DNA of 64,000 bases from Saprospiraceae bacterium (GTDB lineage: Bacteria > Bacteroidota > Bacteroidia > Chitinophagales > Saprospiraceae). The notes under the pieces were generated by a model, which saw nothing but the letters and a program-made list of their open reading frames with translations, made no database searches and was not told the DNA's origin. This document shows, one piece after another, positions 29,981 through 39,164 of the stretch. The DNA lies in NCBI GenBank assembly GCA_016706365.1, contig JADJJU010000001.1, forward strand, positions 186,001 through 250,000, given 5' to 3'. Made by a program: the position numbers and the translations under genes. Position 1 is the first letter of the stretch. Each line of letters starts with the position of its first letter.

Positions 29981-32900
29981 ATGAAATGGATAATTCCCTG
30001 CCAGTTTTTACAATTTGTCCCTCAAATAATCCTGGCACTGTCCGGTATATTTGCATTACCTGTTAATGTTAAGGCGCAAACCCACCCCATTAATCCCAAT
30101 ACTCAATCATACAGAGTTCAGTATTTTACTAACGACAATGGACTCCCTCAAAACAGTATAAAAGGTCTGGCTTTTGATGAACTTGGAAATCTTTGGATCG
30201 GCACTGAGGGAGGAATTGCATGCTATAATGGACAGGAGATCAAGAAAGATTTTGAAATTGAAACTTTCAAAAGAATTGCATACGTCAAGTCAACTAAAAA
30301 TCGAATACTATATATTCTGGATGGTGCAGGTAATACATTCCGGATAAATGGCAAGAGCCTGTCACTTTCAAAAATTAGCCCGGGCAGCAATGATCCATAT
30401 GCCTTTTACAGTCACATCAGTTCGGATAAAAGTAAGTTGGAAATTTTAAACAAAGTGTATAGAGCTGACAAGCATTTTCAATACATAATTATTTCAACCG
30501 CAGGTGAAATTTATCAACTTGGTGATAATTATGATTTAAACTTAATTGAAAATGAATCAATAAAAATCAACCTGCCCTCCGGTAGAAAAAAAATAACACA
30601 ATTTTATGATATGGTAATGGCAATTGATAGCTTTCAATTCCATTTGATAAAAAATGATAAAGTTCTAAAATCAACAAATTCACGAAGCGGGGATCTACCA
30701 CCTGATGTGAAAATGCCGGAATTGTTAAATGCTTTTTACTTTCAATCTGAAGGAAATACTTATGCAGTTTTAAGGAATACGCTCTTTATTTTGAGCTATA
30801 AAAATAATGAATTAGACTTTAAAACAATATTCACTGGTTTGCCTGAATTGATTGGAATTAACTCCGCTGTTTTTTCCACTGCAAATGAGATGCTGATTCT
30901 GGGCACTTATACCAATGGAATGGCAGTCATTCAGCCGAGTCCATTTAAGAGCATAATTGCCGGGAATGTTATTCTAAATCCTGGTTCAAATACAAACATT
31001 TCCAATAATATTATGTCACAATTATTACAGGCTGACACCAGTATTATTGCTTCCAATGGTTTACAGTATAAAAAAGATGGTTATACCCAAACAGGCTTGC
31101 CAGAATTATTTCCATACCACCTTTTTAATGATACTAAAAATAACCTGTGGTATAGTCTTAATCATAAATATACACTTGTCCGTCAAAATCCCACTGGTGA
31201 TATAACATGGTCAAGGAAGTTTCCCTACTATGTATTCGACATAAAAGAACTTCCTGATAATGCCTACTTACTTGCAGAGAGCACGGATCTATATTTGCTG
31301 GATAAAAATGATTCAATCAAGCTATTAAATTCCATCAGTAAGTTTGGCAAAATGGATATTTATAAGGTATTCGACTTTTCTCCTACGCATTTTTGGATAG
31401 CCACCGACAGAGGAATCTATACTTTTGATAAGAAAAATTATGAACTTGAGATTATCCCTGAACTGGAAGGAAAATATGTCAGAACTATGCTCAGAACTGA
31501 TGATCAAAATATTTGGATTGGCACTTATGGTGATGGGTACTACCTGCATTATCAAAATCAATTCCATAAAATGCCTCTTGACAGAAATCAATCATTATTA
31601 TTCTCACATCACTTTGAACCAGATTCAAAAGGATATTTGTGGATATCGACAAACAATGGATTATTCCAGGTTCTTGAAGCTGATTTGGTAGCCTACGCAC
31701 AAAACAAAAACTCGAAGATTTATTACCAAAACTATGACAAAACATACGGATTTTCTACAAATGAATTCAATGGAGGAGGTACAAATCCCGGTCTGACCAC
31801 TCAGGATGGAATGATCAGTCTTGCCTCATTAAATGGATTAGTTTGGTTTTATCCTGAAAATGTGAAACCTGTTTTACCTGATAAACCAATCTATATCACC
31901 TCATATGCCATTGATAGTATTGTTTATGATTCAGTTCCAAAAACAATAATTTTAGAACCGGATTTTCTAAGAATTGCCATTAGTGTTAGTACTCCTTTCT
32001 TTGGAAATCCATTGAATCTTTCCATAGAGTTTAGATTAATTGGACAGGATACTACCTGGAGACAACTTGATGGAGATAAAATTATTAAATTTAATAATCT
32101 GCGACATGGAAATTATATGCTGCAATTGCGCAAACAAAATGGATTTGGCATTAACAATTATAGTTACCTGGAGCAGGAAATCATTGTAAAGCCACATTTT
32201 TATAATACAGCGCTGTTCTACTTAATTGTGGCAGGACTTCTTGTTATTATTCTTGTCTTTACATGGAAAAGAATGATCAGACGATATCAATCACAAAAAG
32301 ATAAACTGGAAAAAAATATCATTGAAAGAACAGAAAATCTTGCGATTACTGTAGATGAGCTAAAGAAAATTACTCAACAGAATGAAATGCTGCTAGGAAT
32401 ATTGGTCCATGATGTGAAAGCTCCACTTTCCTTTACTCATGAATTGATTAAAAATCTTGATTTCTATTGGCATGATATCAAGGAAGAAGAAAAGAGAATG
32501 TACATTTCTGAGCTCAGCAAGAGTACATTGAAGCTAAGTATTTTCATGCAGGAGTTTTTAACATGGATGACACTTCAGCAGGGGGTAAATATATTTGCCG
32601 GCAAAAATCCTGTCTATATCAAACATGTATTGACAAGTGTTACAGAGTTTATGGAAATGACAGGGGCCAATAAAGAGAACAGAATTATACTTGAAATGGA
32701 AGGCAACCTGACTGTAAAAAGCAATACCCAATTAGTAGAAATCATTGTGAGAAATATTGTGGAAAATGCTTGTAAATACACTGACAAAGGAGTCATTTCC
32801 CTTTCTGCCATTCAAATTGAAGATCAGGTCTGCATCATATGTGAAGATAATGGTCAGGGAATTACAGCCTCAGAAATTCAGACATTACTCGAACAGAAAG

Positions 32901-33043
32901 GCACTGAGGCTGATTTCTCAAGTAGTTTTAAGATGGGATACCAGGTAATCATTAAGATATTGGATCGCCTGAATGGTAAAATTGAAATTACAAGCCAACT
33001 GGGTGTCGGGACTAAAGTCAAAATATTTCTGCCGGTAGAATAA
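29981..33043 (+). CDS. Propeller-type sensor histidine kinase
   Basis: The 1,020-residue protein starts MKWIIPCQFL and has a signal peptide ending near VKAQ. A periplasmic beta-propeller of two-component-regulator-propeller repeats follows (NGLPQNSIKGLAFDELGNLW; later NIWIGTYGDG and GYLWISTNNGLF), then a Y_Y_Y-type Ig domain around 650-735, one membrane helix (about 745-766), a coiled linker and a kinase core. The H-box is GILVHDVKAPL with the phospho-accepting His near 810. The N-box is IVENACKYTDKG, the G1 box CEDNGQGI and the G2 region ends in a GVGTKVKIFLP strand. There is no fused receiver, so it needs a separate response regulator; the LuxR-type gene just downstream, convergent with a 21-nt gap, is the obvious candidate. 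The start 310 nt from the giant gene suggests it senses envelope or extracellular state. Confidence 0.85.
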   Translation: MKWIIPCQFLQFVPQIILALSGIFALPVNVKAQTHPINPNTQSYRVQYFTNDNGLPQNSIKGLAFDELGNLWIGTEGGIACYNGQEIKKDFEIETFKRIAYVKSTKNRILYILDGAGNTFRINGKSLSLSKISPGSNDPYAFYSHISSDKSKLEILNKVYRADKHFQYIIISTAGEIYQLGDNYDLNLIENESIKINLPSGRKKITQFYDMVMAIDSFQFHLIKNDKVLKSTNSRSGDLPPDVKMPELLNAFYFQSEGNTYAVLRNTLFILSYKNNELDFKTIFTGLPELIGINSAVFSTANEMLILGTYTNGMAVIQPSPFKSIIAGNVILNPGSNTNISNNIMSQLLQADTSIIASNGLQYKKDGYTQTGLPELFPYHLFNDTKNNLWYSLNHKYTLVRQNPTGDITWSRKFPYYVFDIKELPDNAYLLAESTDLYLLDKNDSIKLLNSISKFGKMDIYKVFDFSPTHFWIATDRGIYTFDKKNYELEIIPELEGKYVRTMLRTDDQNIWIGTYGDGYYLHYQNQFHKMPLDRNQSLLFSHHFEPDSKGYLWISTNNGLFQVLEADLVAYAQNKNSKIYYQNYDKTYGFSTNEFNGGGTNPGLTTQDGMISLASLNGLVWFYPENVKPVLPDKPIYITSYAIDSIVYDSVPKTIILEPDFLRIAISVSTPFFGNPLNLSIEFRLIGQDTTWRQLDGDKIIKFNNLRHGNYMLQLRKQNGFGINNYSYLEQEIIVKPHFYNTALFYLIVAGLLVIILVFTWKRMIRRYQSQKDKLEKNIIERTENLAITVDELKKITQQNEMLLGILVHDVKAPLSFTHELIKNLDFYWHDIKEEEKRMYISELSKSTLKLSIFMQEFLTWMTLQQGVNIFAGKNPVYIKHVLTSVTEFMEMTGANKENRIILEMEGNLTVKSNTQLVEIIVRNIVENACKYTDKGVISLSAIQIEDQVCIICEDNGQGITASEIQTLLEQKGTEADFSSSFKMGYQVIIKILDRLNGKIEITSQLGVGTKVKIFLPVE

Positions 33044-33064
33044 TAACCCTGGAACGTAACTTGA

Positions 33065-33711
33065 TCAAATATCAAAATGATACAAAGTCGCCAGATTTTT
33101 TAGGTCAATAATATTTGTGATATCCAGCTTTTCCATGATTCTGGTTTTATAAGTCCCAATTGTTGAAGTATGCAGGTTTAAAATTTGACTCATTTGTTTG
33201 GAGGAATATCCCCGAAGGAGCAGTCTTGTTACTTCCACTTCACGATCACTGAGGAGCTCGAATACATTGTCAGAATTTTTGACGCTAATTTCTCTAAGGA
33301 TTTTTTGTTCTACCTGATTACTTACATATTTTTTACCCTGTAATAACAGATCAACTGCACGGATTAATTCCTCATTAGGCGCCTCTTTGGACAGATATCC
33401 TGCAACACCCAACTTAAGAAATCGCTTGGCATAGTGGTCTTCGCTATGAGTAGAATATATCAGAATATTTGTGTCCGGTCTGTGCCTCAAAATTTCTGAG
33501 GTCAAAGATATAGTATCCACTCCGGCCATATTAATATCTAAAATAATCACATCGAAATGCTTTTCAGAAATGAGTTTCAACACCTCATTTGCATCACTTA
33601 ATCCTTCAACTACTATATCAAGAAATTTTTGCTTCAGTATCAATTTTACTCCTACGATCACAATAGAATGATCATCCACAATCAATAGCCTTTTGCTTTC
33701 GATTCAGTCAC
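33065..33711 (-). CDS. LuxR/NarL-family response regulator with a 1-nt break at the N-terminus
   Basis: A receiver domain (IVDDHSIV, phospho-acceptor in VIILDINMAG, T in IYSTHSE, K in GYLSKEA) is followed by a LuxR-type helix-turn-helix (LSDREVEVTRLLLRGYSSKQ ... TVGTY-like TSTIGTYKTRIMEKLDI). In the uninterrupted frame the only start is a TTG (33685) placed inside the first beta strand. Upstream, a GTG at 33709-33711 with a GGAGG box 4 nt before it opens a frame coding MTESKAK. Adding one A to the A4 run at 33691-33694 joins the two as MTESKAKRLLIVDDH, a normal receiver start, giving 215 residues. The neighbouring propeller kinase (convergent) is its likely partner. Target genes are unknown. 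Confidence 0.8.
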
Positions 33712-33797
33712 AATACCTCCTGTTTTAATAATGTCCCTTTTGTTTTTTCAAAGAATTGAAAAATCAAGCTCTGTAAATGTTTATACATACTGCGGAA

Positions 33798-33805
33798 CAA
33801 ATGTA
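33798..33805 (-). promoter_or_regulatory. Putative -7 promoter element of the response regulator gene
   Basis: The minus strand reads TACATTTG, matching the Bacteroidota -7 consensus TAnnTTTG, about 87 nt upstream of the GTG start. No clear TTTG-type -33 box was found at the usual distance, so this is tentative. Confidence 0.3.
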
Positions 33806-33890
33806 ACAAGGTTCTGATTAATGCCACCACTAAGCCCACAAAAATAACGACTTATACAGTTTTTTTATTTGATTATATTAGTTGGGACGC

Positions 33891-34685
33891 TTAAGACATG
33901 TTTGAAACCTTCACCATTCTGTCTTCTAATTCCTGAACAAGCTGAACAAATTTTGCATCCTTTTTAATTTCCCTTGTCCTGTAAAAGGGCAAATCTACCT
34001 GCATATGCTCGACTATTTTTGAAGGCGGGGATTTCATGATATAAATATCATCACCTAAATATACTGCCTCAGCAAGGTCATGAGTTACAAAAACGATAGT
34101 CAAATGGAACTTCATCCAAAGTTCTGATAACATATCCTGCATTTGAAGTCTTGTTTTGACATCCAATGCACCAAAAGGCTCATCCATAAGCAAGACCTGA
34201 GCATTTGCAAGTAAGCTTCTGGCTATTGCCACTCTTTGCAGCTGACCACCTGAGAGCGTCGGATACTGGGCGTACTTGTGCTGATGACCATCCAGGCCTA
34301 CAAGTTTGATCATTTCCATTGCTTTTTCCTCCCGCTCTTTCTTATTGACTCCTTTATACTCAAGGGCCAGAGCTACATTATCCAATACTGTCAGCCATGG
34401 CATAGAGGAATATTGCTGAAACACCATACTGACTCTATTATCTCTTCCCACAGGTTTACCATTTAGCAATACAGTTCCACTTGTAGGTTTCTGTAAGCCG
34501 GCAATATATCTAAGGACTGTAGATTTTCCGCAACCGGACATACCCAATAGTACCACAAATTGTCCCTGGGCAGGCTTATCCTGTACTATTAAATCCAGGT
34601 CTTTAATGATCACTGTTTTGCCCTCATCATACGTCTGAGTAATTCCTCTCAACTCAATAATATTTCCTTTGCTTTCAGTTTCCAT
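33891..34685 (-). CDS. ABC transporter ATPase of the nitrate/taurine (TauB/SsuB) type
   Basis: The 264-residue ATPase has Walker A GMSGCGKST (48-56), a Q-loop in FQQYSSMPWLT, signature LSGGQLQRVAIAR, Walker B VLLMDEPFGALD and the switch His in VFVTHDLAEAV. This is the set found in ATPases that energise import of nitrate, taurine, alkanesulfonates or pyrimidines. It is the last gene of the operon that runs from 39830, ten nt after the di-iron enzyme gene. It should work with the permease at 35380-36441 and the OmpA-fused binding protein at 36528-38081. The substrate cannot be read from the sequence. Confidence 0.9.
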   Translation of the reverse strand: METESKGNIIELRGITQTYDEGKTVIIKDLDLIVQDKPAQGQFVVLLGMSGCGKSTVLRYIAGLQKPTSGTVLLNGKPVGRDNRVSMVFQQYSSMPWLTVLDNVALALEYKGVNKKEREEKAMEMIKLVGLDGHQHKYAQYPTLSGGQLQRVAIARSLLANAQVLLMDEPFGALDVKTRLQMQDMLSELWMKFHLTIVFVTHDLAEAVYLGDDIYIMKSPPSKIVEHMQVDLPFYRTREIKKDAKFVQLVQELEDRMVKVSNMS

Positions 34686-34694
34686 TACATTATG

Positions 34695-35378
34695 CTATTT
34701 ACCCGGAAGATGTTCTTCCAGCCCATCCCAAAATAATATCTCCAAATCAATAGCTCTCCTGGCTCCATGGCGAACCCATCCACGAGCTTCATCAGTGGTC
34801 ATCCATGGCCTTATTGCATCGCACATTTCAGAATAATGATGGTCGTCCAGTGAAATATGGACTGTCCAAAATTCCAAATCTGCTTCAGTGAATCTGCCAT
34901 ACTTTTTGAGTCCCGTTGCTATCCGGGCATATTCATCGGAAGTAAAATACTCGGTACCCGGACCCAATGCTCCCATAGACATTAAAAAATGGCTATCCTT
35001 CGACATTGCGAACAGGTTCTCTACACAAATACTTGTAGAATATAGTGGTTGTACATTGTATAGTTCATCATGAGTCAATCCGAGCGCAATTGCAAATTTT
35101 TCAAGCAATTCTCTGTGCGATTTACTGACATCCCCTTCACCGTGTTCTTCCCATAAATTTTCTATAATGGGCATTCTGGTATGATCATCAGGAATATTTG
35201 CCGCACAGGCAGAAAGAAAACGTACAAAATAATTGCAATATATATTGTATTGTTTAACAAAATATTGCAGTTGTTTTTCATTAAGCCAGGCGTCTTCAAT
35301 TCTCTCTATAAAAGGGTGGTTTAGTATTTTATTTATCCCCGGCTCCAGCTCTTCTTCTAATTGTCTTATAAAATCCAT
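34695..35378 (-). CDS. CADD-like haem-oxygenase-fold di-iron enzyme (HDO/TenA-PqqC superfamily)
   Basis: This 227-residue all-helical protein carries the complete metal-ligand set of haem-oxygenase-like di-iron oxidases: E81-x6-H88 (in EGDVSKSH), E143 (GTEYFTS) and H174-x3-D178-x2-H181 (HISLDDHH). From memory, the spacing is essentially that of Chlamydia CADD, the self-sacrificing p-aminobenzoate-forming protein; the equivalent of the donor Tyr near position 27 is Ile here, so the same chemistry should not be assumed. It sits between permease and ATPase genes (1-nt and 9-nt gaps), so translation is coupled with the transporter. Inference: it oxidises or binds the imported substrate or a derivative. 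TenA-type thiamin salvage is less likely because the metal ligands are complete. Confidence 0.8.
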   Translation of the reverse strand: MDFIRQLEEELEPGINKILNHPFIERIEDAWLNEKQLQYFVKQYNIYCNYFVRFLSACAANIPDDHTRMPIIENLWEEHGEGDVSKSHRELLEKFAIALGLTHDELYNVQPLYSTSICVENLFAMSKDSHFLMSMGALGPGTEYFTSDEYARIATGLKKYGRFTEADLEFWTVHISLDDHHYSEMCDAIRPWMTTDEARGWVRHGARRAIDLEILFWDGLEEHLPGK

Positions 35379-35379
35379 A

Positions 35380-36441
35380 TCAGGCTTGTATTAAGGTATG
35401 TTTCGGGAAAAATGTCTTTTTCAATTTATATGCCAAAGCCAGGAAAAACACAGTATTGATTGACCAAATTGCTTCACCAAATAATTGACTCCAGATATGG
35501 AACCCTCCCAATATCTCAAACCAATCATCCAGAAGAAGAATCAGGTAAATTCCCAAAGCTATCCACAACACCCAATATAAAATCAAACCAAAAAATTTAT
35601 TCAGGGAAGTCTTCAATTTGCCAGCTTTGGCTTGCTCCTGTTTAAGTTGTTGGTATTTGTGTGGGAACAACTCTTTGTCCAGGTAAGTGAACACTTTATC
35701 CTGTAAAAAACCTATCACTATAATCAGGAATAAAAGTGCGAACAGCGCATCTACTTTACCCTGCCGCTGGCCCAATCGCCAGATCAAAGCTCCAAGTCCA
35801 CCTTCATTTCCCAAACTCTCAGCAATGATAATGTATGTCCATGAAATGGCAGTTAATACCCTGATATCATCCGATAATTTGGCAAGAACGGCAGGCATAA
35901 ATACGGTTCTGATAGTCTGCCAGTTAGTAGCACCCAGTGTATAAACAGTCTTGACAAAGATATCATCTACTTCATCTATCCTTGCTACCACTACCGGTAG
36001 TAAATAAATCAAAATACCTAAGGCCAAAAAATGAACCTTCATATCCACTCCCAGTCCAAACCACAGGATAAACAAACCTGTTACGGCAGTTAAAGGGACA
36101 TATCGGAATGCATCTACGGGTCGTTGAAAACTACCTCTGAATAAAGGGAAAAGGCCAATAAGAAACCCTGCCGGGACAGCTATTGCCACTGCTTCAATAT
36201 AACCAGCGAGATTGAGCGCGATAGATCTGCAGGTATTAATCAGCAGATTGTTTTCTGCAACCATTTTGGGGAAAGCAGCCAACACCTTCATTGGATGAGG
36301 GAAAATGGATGGAGGCATGATTGGTTGAGATCCTGTTGTCAAACCAAACCAGGCCAGGATCAACAAAGCAATGCCTGCGGCCTGAAGCAATAATCGCTGT
36401 CGTACAGGGAGGATATGTCTCAATCTGAATAAATTCCCCAT
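35380..36441 (-). CDS. ABC transporter permease (SsuC/TauC/NtrB type)
   Basis: This 353-residue membrane protein has the BPD_transp_1 core (about 75-270) with a coupling-helix region VYTLGATNWQTIRTVFMPA and a VLTAISWTYIIIAESLG segment typical of the nitrate/taurine permeases. It is longer than the usual ~260 residues: two extra predicted membrane helices at the C-terminus (FGLILYWVLWIALGIYLILL and around 325-340) follow a charged linker. It forms an importer with the adjacent ATPase and binding protein. A hairpin with a T run lies between it and the upstream binding-protein gene, so it is probably made in lower amount. Confidence 0.88.
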   Translation of the reverse strand: MGNLFRLRHILPVRQRLLLQAAGIALLILAWFGLTTGSQPIMPPSIFPHPMKVLAAFPKMVAENNLLINTCRSIALNLAGYIEAVAIAVPAGFLIGLFPLFRGSFQRPVDAFRYVPLTAVTGLFILWFGLGVDMKVHFLALGILIYLLPVVVARIDEVDDIFVKTVYTLGATNWQTIRTVFMPAVLAKLSDDIRVLTAISWTYIIIAESLGNEGGLGALIWRLGQRQGKVDALFALLFLIIVIGFLQDKVFTYLDKELFPHKYQQLKQEQAKAGKLKTSLNKFFGLILYWVLWIALGIYLILLLDDWFEILGGFHIWSQLFGEAIWSINTVFFLALAYKLKKTFFPKHTLIQA

Positions 36442-36462
36442 TTCAATTTAATTAAATTCTCT

Positions 36463-36501
36463 AAAAAAAAATGGTCTACTCCGACGTGCAGAATAGACCA
36501 T
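36463..36501 (-). terminator. Intra-operon terminator/attenuator between binding-protein and permease genes
   Basis: On the minus strand ATGGTCTA (36501-36494) pairs perfectly with TAGACCAT (36478-36471) around a 15-nt loop and is followed by eight further T residues (36470-36463). It lies in the 86-nt gap after the binding-protein stop. Partial termination here would give excess binding protein over membrane components, a common arrangement in ABC importers. Confidence 0.75.
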
Positions 36502-36527
36502 ATGGTATTGACTGAATGGAATATTCG

Positions 36528-38081
36528 TTACTCAGCTATCAACTGAAACTCAGTACGTCTATTCTTAGCTTTGCAATCTTTACTTGCGTTGGTCTCGCAG
36601 CCTGCAACAGGCTTATCAGGACCATTTCCCACGATTACAAATCTATTTCTGTTCATATTATATTGTTGTTCAAGATACCGGGCAACTGATTCTGCTCTTT
36701 TTTGGGAAAGAGCAACATTGCTGGCTCTGGAACCGACATTGTCAGTGTTTCCTTCTATACGTATTCTTGAATTTGCAAATGCTTTCGCAATCTCAGAGAA
36801 TTGTAAATCAATGATTGTTTTTGCGTTTTCATCCAATTGAAATTTGGCTGTTGGAAAACTTATACTAATTGGTTTACTAGCAATGGCAGGAGAAGTTTTA
36901 GCTTCTTCCTTAGCAGGCTCAAAAGTTTTCTGGCCTTCTCCATCATGCTCAGCACCACTCAAATTTGCCGCACTGATTGCTCCCGGATAGGCAATCACTC
37001 TCCAGGCAGATCTTGAAGCCGGAGCAAAACCTAATTTTTCATATTCGTTACCCATTTTTGTATAAAGAGCCTCTCCTGTAATCCCTTTATAGTTGACATT
37101 ACGGCCGAAGAAATTAAGATTATCCCCATGAGTACATAGTCTAACATTTCCGATTGCAGCTTTAGCATCTTCAGGAGTAATCCCGGTTCCTGAAGCCATA
37201 ATTTTTGCAGCTTTTTCCAAATTGGCTTCGGATGCGTTTATTTCAGCTGCCCCTTTCATCCAGCCTTCGTAGAATGCATTGATTTTATCTCTATTGGCGT
37301 CTACAAAAGATTTCTTAGCAATGAACACATCGGCAATAATATGTGATGCATCTCTTGTACTCTGAAGAATCTTGGAACCGGCAACTTCTCTGATAATAAT
37401 TTCATCATCGGGACTCCACACTACCGCCGCATCCACTTTGCCACTCTTAAATGCAGTGGCGGCATCAATCGCAGTAGGCACTTCCACCATTTTGATATCA
37501 GCTAAAGTAAGATTTGCTGCTTCAAGCATATAAATCAGAAATGTCATTGATGGAGTCGAAGGCGTAACAGCTACTTGTTTTCCTTTAAGATCATTGAAAC
37601 TGTTCACTCCGCGGCGTGCAACAATTGCATCACCACCTCTTGACCAGTCCACTTGAAACACGACCACAGGTTCGAATTCCTGAAGGCCTTCCATTTCTGT
37701 AGGAAGTGCATCAGCAGTCGTTCCCAACAAATGAACTTCACCTGCTTTCCAGGCCTGACGGGAAGCATCAAAATCATCAATAAGCATGAAGTCCACATCC
37801 AGGTTATAATCCTTCTTATAACGTGAGTTTGCGGATGCACCAAATCCCTCATTGAAGTACTGGCCGGGAGCATATCCTCCCCATGTAAAAACCTGTACTT
37901 TCAGAGCATCTTTGTTATCAGAGGTAGTATTATTGGTCGTAGTACTTTCTTCCTCTGCCTGTGACTTTAAATTTTGGCCAAATTCAGTCTTATTCAAAAC
38001 CATATATCCAACTCCGGCAATTGCACCCAGAATTAAGACGGTTATCACAAACTTAGCAAATGGGGTTAATCGGCTTTTCAT
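36528..38081 (-). CDS. NMT1-type substrate-binding protein fused to an OmpA peptidoglycan-binding domain
   Basis: The 517-residue protein begins with a membrane helix (about 10-28, FVITVLILGAIAGVGYMVL) that looks uncleaved. An ABC-type periplasmic binding domain of the NMT1/nitrate/taurine class follows (about 55-370; motifs LKGKQVAVTPSTPSMTF and FKSGKVDAAVVWSPD). After a linker, residues ~400-517 form an OmpA-like domain (GNTDNVGSRASNVALSQKRA) keeping the Asp and Arg that bind diaminopimelate. The receptor would thus be tied to both inner membrane and cell wall. Similar fusions occur in other Bacteroidota next to ABC genes. It lies 20 nt after the PspA-like gene and is followed by an attenuator hairpin. 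The ligand is unknown. Confidence 0.88.
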   Translation of the reverse strand: MKSRLTPFAKFVITVLILGAIAGVGYMVLNKTEFGQNLKSQAEEESTTTNNTTSDNKDALKVQVFTWGGYAPGQYFNEGFGASANSRYKKDYNLDVDFMLIDDFDASRQAWKAGEVHLLGTTADALPTEMEGLQEFEPVVVFQVDWSRGGDAIVARRGVNSFNDLKGKQVAVTPSTPSMTFLIYMLEAANLTLADIKMVEVPTAIDAATAFKSGKVDAAVVWSPDDEIIIREVAGSKILQSTRDASHIIADVFIAKKSFVDANRDKINAFYEGWMKGAAEINASEANLEKAAKIMASGTGITPEDAKAAIGNVRLCTHGDNLNFFGRNVNYKGITGEALYTKMGNEYEKLGFAPASRSAWRVIAYPGAISAANLSGAEHDGEGQKTFEPAKEEAKTSPAIASKPISISFPTAKFQLDENAKTIIDLQFSEIAKAFANSRIRIEGNTDNVGSRASNVALSQKRAESVARYLEQQYNMNRNRFVIVGNGPDKPVAGCETNASKDCKAKNRRTEFQLIAE

Positions 38082-38101
38082 AGTTTATTTACAATTTCGT
38101 T

Positions 38102-39127
38102 TTATTCAAAAAATGAATCATACTGATTTTTGTGCCCTTGCACTCTCTCCGCTTTTTTGATCGGGGTATTCAGGTCCAGAACATCACTGTCATTATTGGC
38201 TGCCATGAGCAGAGATTGTTTTTGCTCGCCCAGAAGTAAGGATACTCCCTCGTTCTCCCATTTCTCCAGCATGCGTAATCCTTCTTCTTCGAATACGCCA
38301 TTTTGAAGATCTACAGAATTCATGAAGTTGGAAGACATTTCCATGAAACGCTCCATCTCTCCTACTTTCTGGCTTACATCATCAGCAATAGCTTCGAGTG
38401 CCATGTCAAACATGTAACGCTGATCTTTATTACCCGAAATAATATTCATGGCCGATTTCATGGCACCATGACTTGCACGGATAGCCTTGCGCTCCTGCTC
38501 TTTTACTACCACCTGATCCTGGATATCTTCTAAAAGAATCTCAGAGTTTTCATACATTTTGGTCAAAACCCTGTAAAGGATTTCCATCTTTTTGTAAAGG
38601 TCTTCCAGTCTGATGTTGGAGTCCTGCAAACGGCCGGCTTTACGTGATTTCAGGATCATCATAGCCTGCTTGTTGGTCTCTTTAGCGCGGCTTGCCAGAT
38701 TGAGATTAGTCTGAATCTCACGCTGATTATTGATAATGATTTCTTTCAATCTGTGCATCTGACCTCTCAGTTTGCTGATCTGTTGATTCATTTTGCTCAA
38801 ATTGCTGCGCAAATCTTCTACATAGGTCTTCAGGATGCCGATAGGATCAATCTGGACGAAAAGTCCTGTAATCCATCTCATTACACTCTTGTAACTATAC
38901 CAAACAAGATTTCGCATCTTAGGATCCAATATCATATAAATGAGAGCCCCCAGGACAATTAGCATACCACTGAGGTAAAGCAAATTTGAGGCAAGTGTAA
39001 TGAGGTAAGGTAATGCCTGATACAATAAAAATCCTCCTCCTATCACTAAGCCTGCTATAACGAGTGTTCCAGTGACCCCTTCAGGTCTTTGCCAGAATGA
39101 TTTTGGCTTGAATTCTTGTACTTCCAT
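38102..39127 (-). CDS. Membrane-anchored PspA/IM30-like coiled-coil protein
   Basis: The 341-residue protein has two membrane helices in the first ~75 residues (TLVIAGLVIGGGFLLY and NLLYLSGMLIVLGALIYMIL), then a long helical region (about 95-300) beginning DPIGILKTYVEDLRSNLSKM, reminiscent of the PspA/IM30 start in which a D-P motif precedes coiled coils. No enzyme motif was seen. Its place in the operon, between a coiled-coil protein and the binding protein, suggests a role in membrane organisation around the transporter. The relation to PspA is judged by eye and could be convergent. Confidence 0.6.
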   Translation of the reverse strand: MEVQEFKPKSFWQRPEGVTGTLVIAGLVIGGGFLLYQALPYLITLASNLLYLSGMLIVLGALIYMILDPKMRNLVWYSYKSVMRWITGLFVQIDPIGILKTYVEDLRSNLSKMNQQISKLRGQMHRLKEIIINNQREIQTNLNLASRAKETNKQAMMILKSRKAGRLQDSNIRLEDLYKKMEILYRVLTKMYENSEILLEDIQDQVVVKEQERKAIRASHGAMKSAMNIISGNKDQRYMFDMALEAIADDVSQKVGEMERFMEMSSNFMNSVDLQNGVFEEEGLRMLEKWENEGVSLLLGEQKQSLLMAANNDSDVLDLNTPIKKAERVQGHKNQYDSFFE

Positions 39128-39151
39128 GTTTTATATCTGTTTTCTGATTGT

Positions 39152-39159
39152 CAAATGTA
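39152..39159 (-). promoter_or_regulatory. Possible internal promoter box before the PspA-like gene
   Basis: The minus strand reads TACATTTG, matching TAnnTTTG, within the 37-nt gap between the first and second genes of the transporter operon. No -33 box was identified; chance occurrence in AT-rich DNA is possible. Confidence 0.25.
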
Positions 39160-39164
39160 AAATA

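Noticed and set aside
33691..33711. Programmed -1 frameshift at the start of the response regulator
   Set aside because: The run is short, the context is not a standard slippery heptamer, and the same kind of single-base loss is seen in four other genes.
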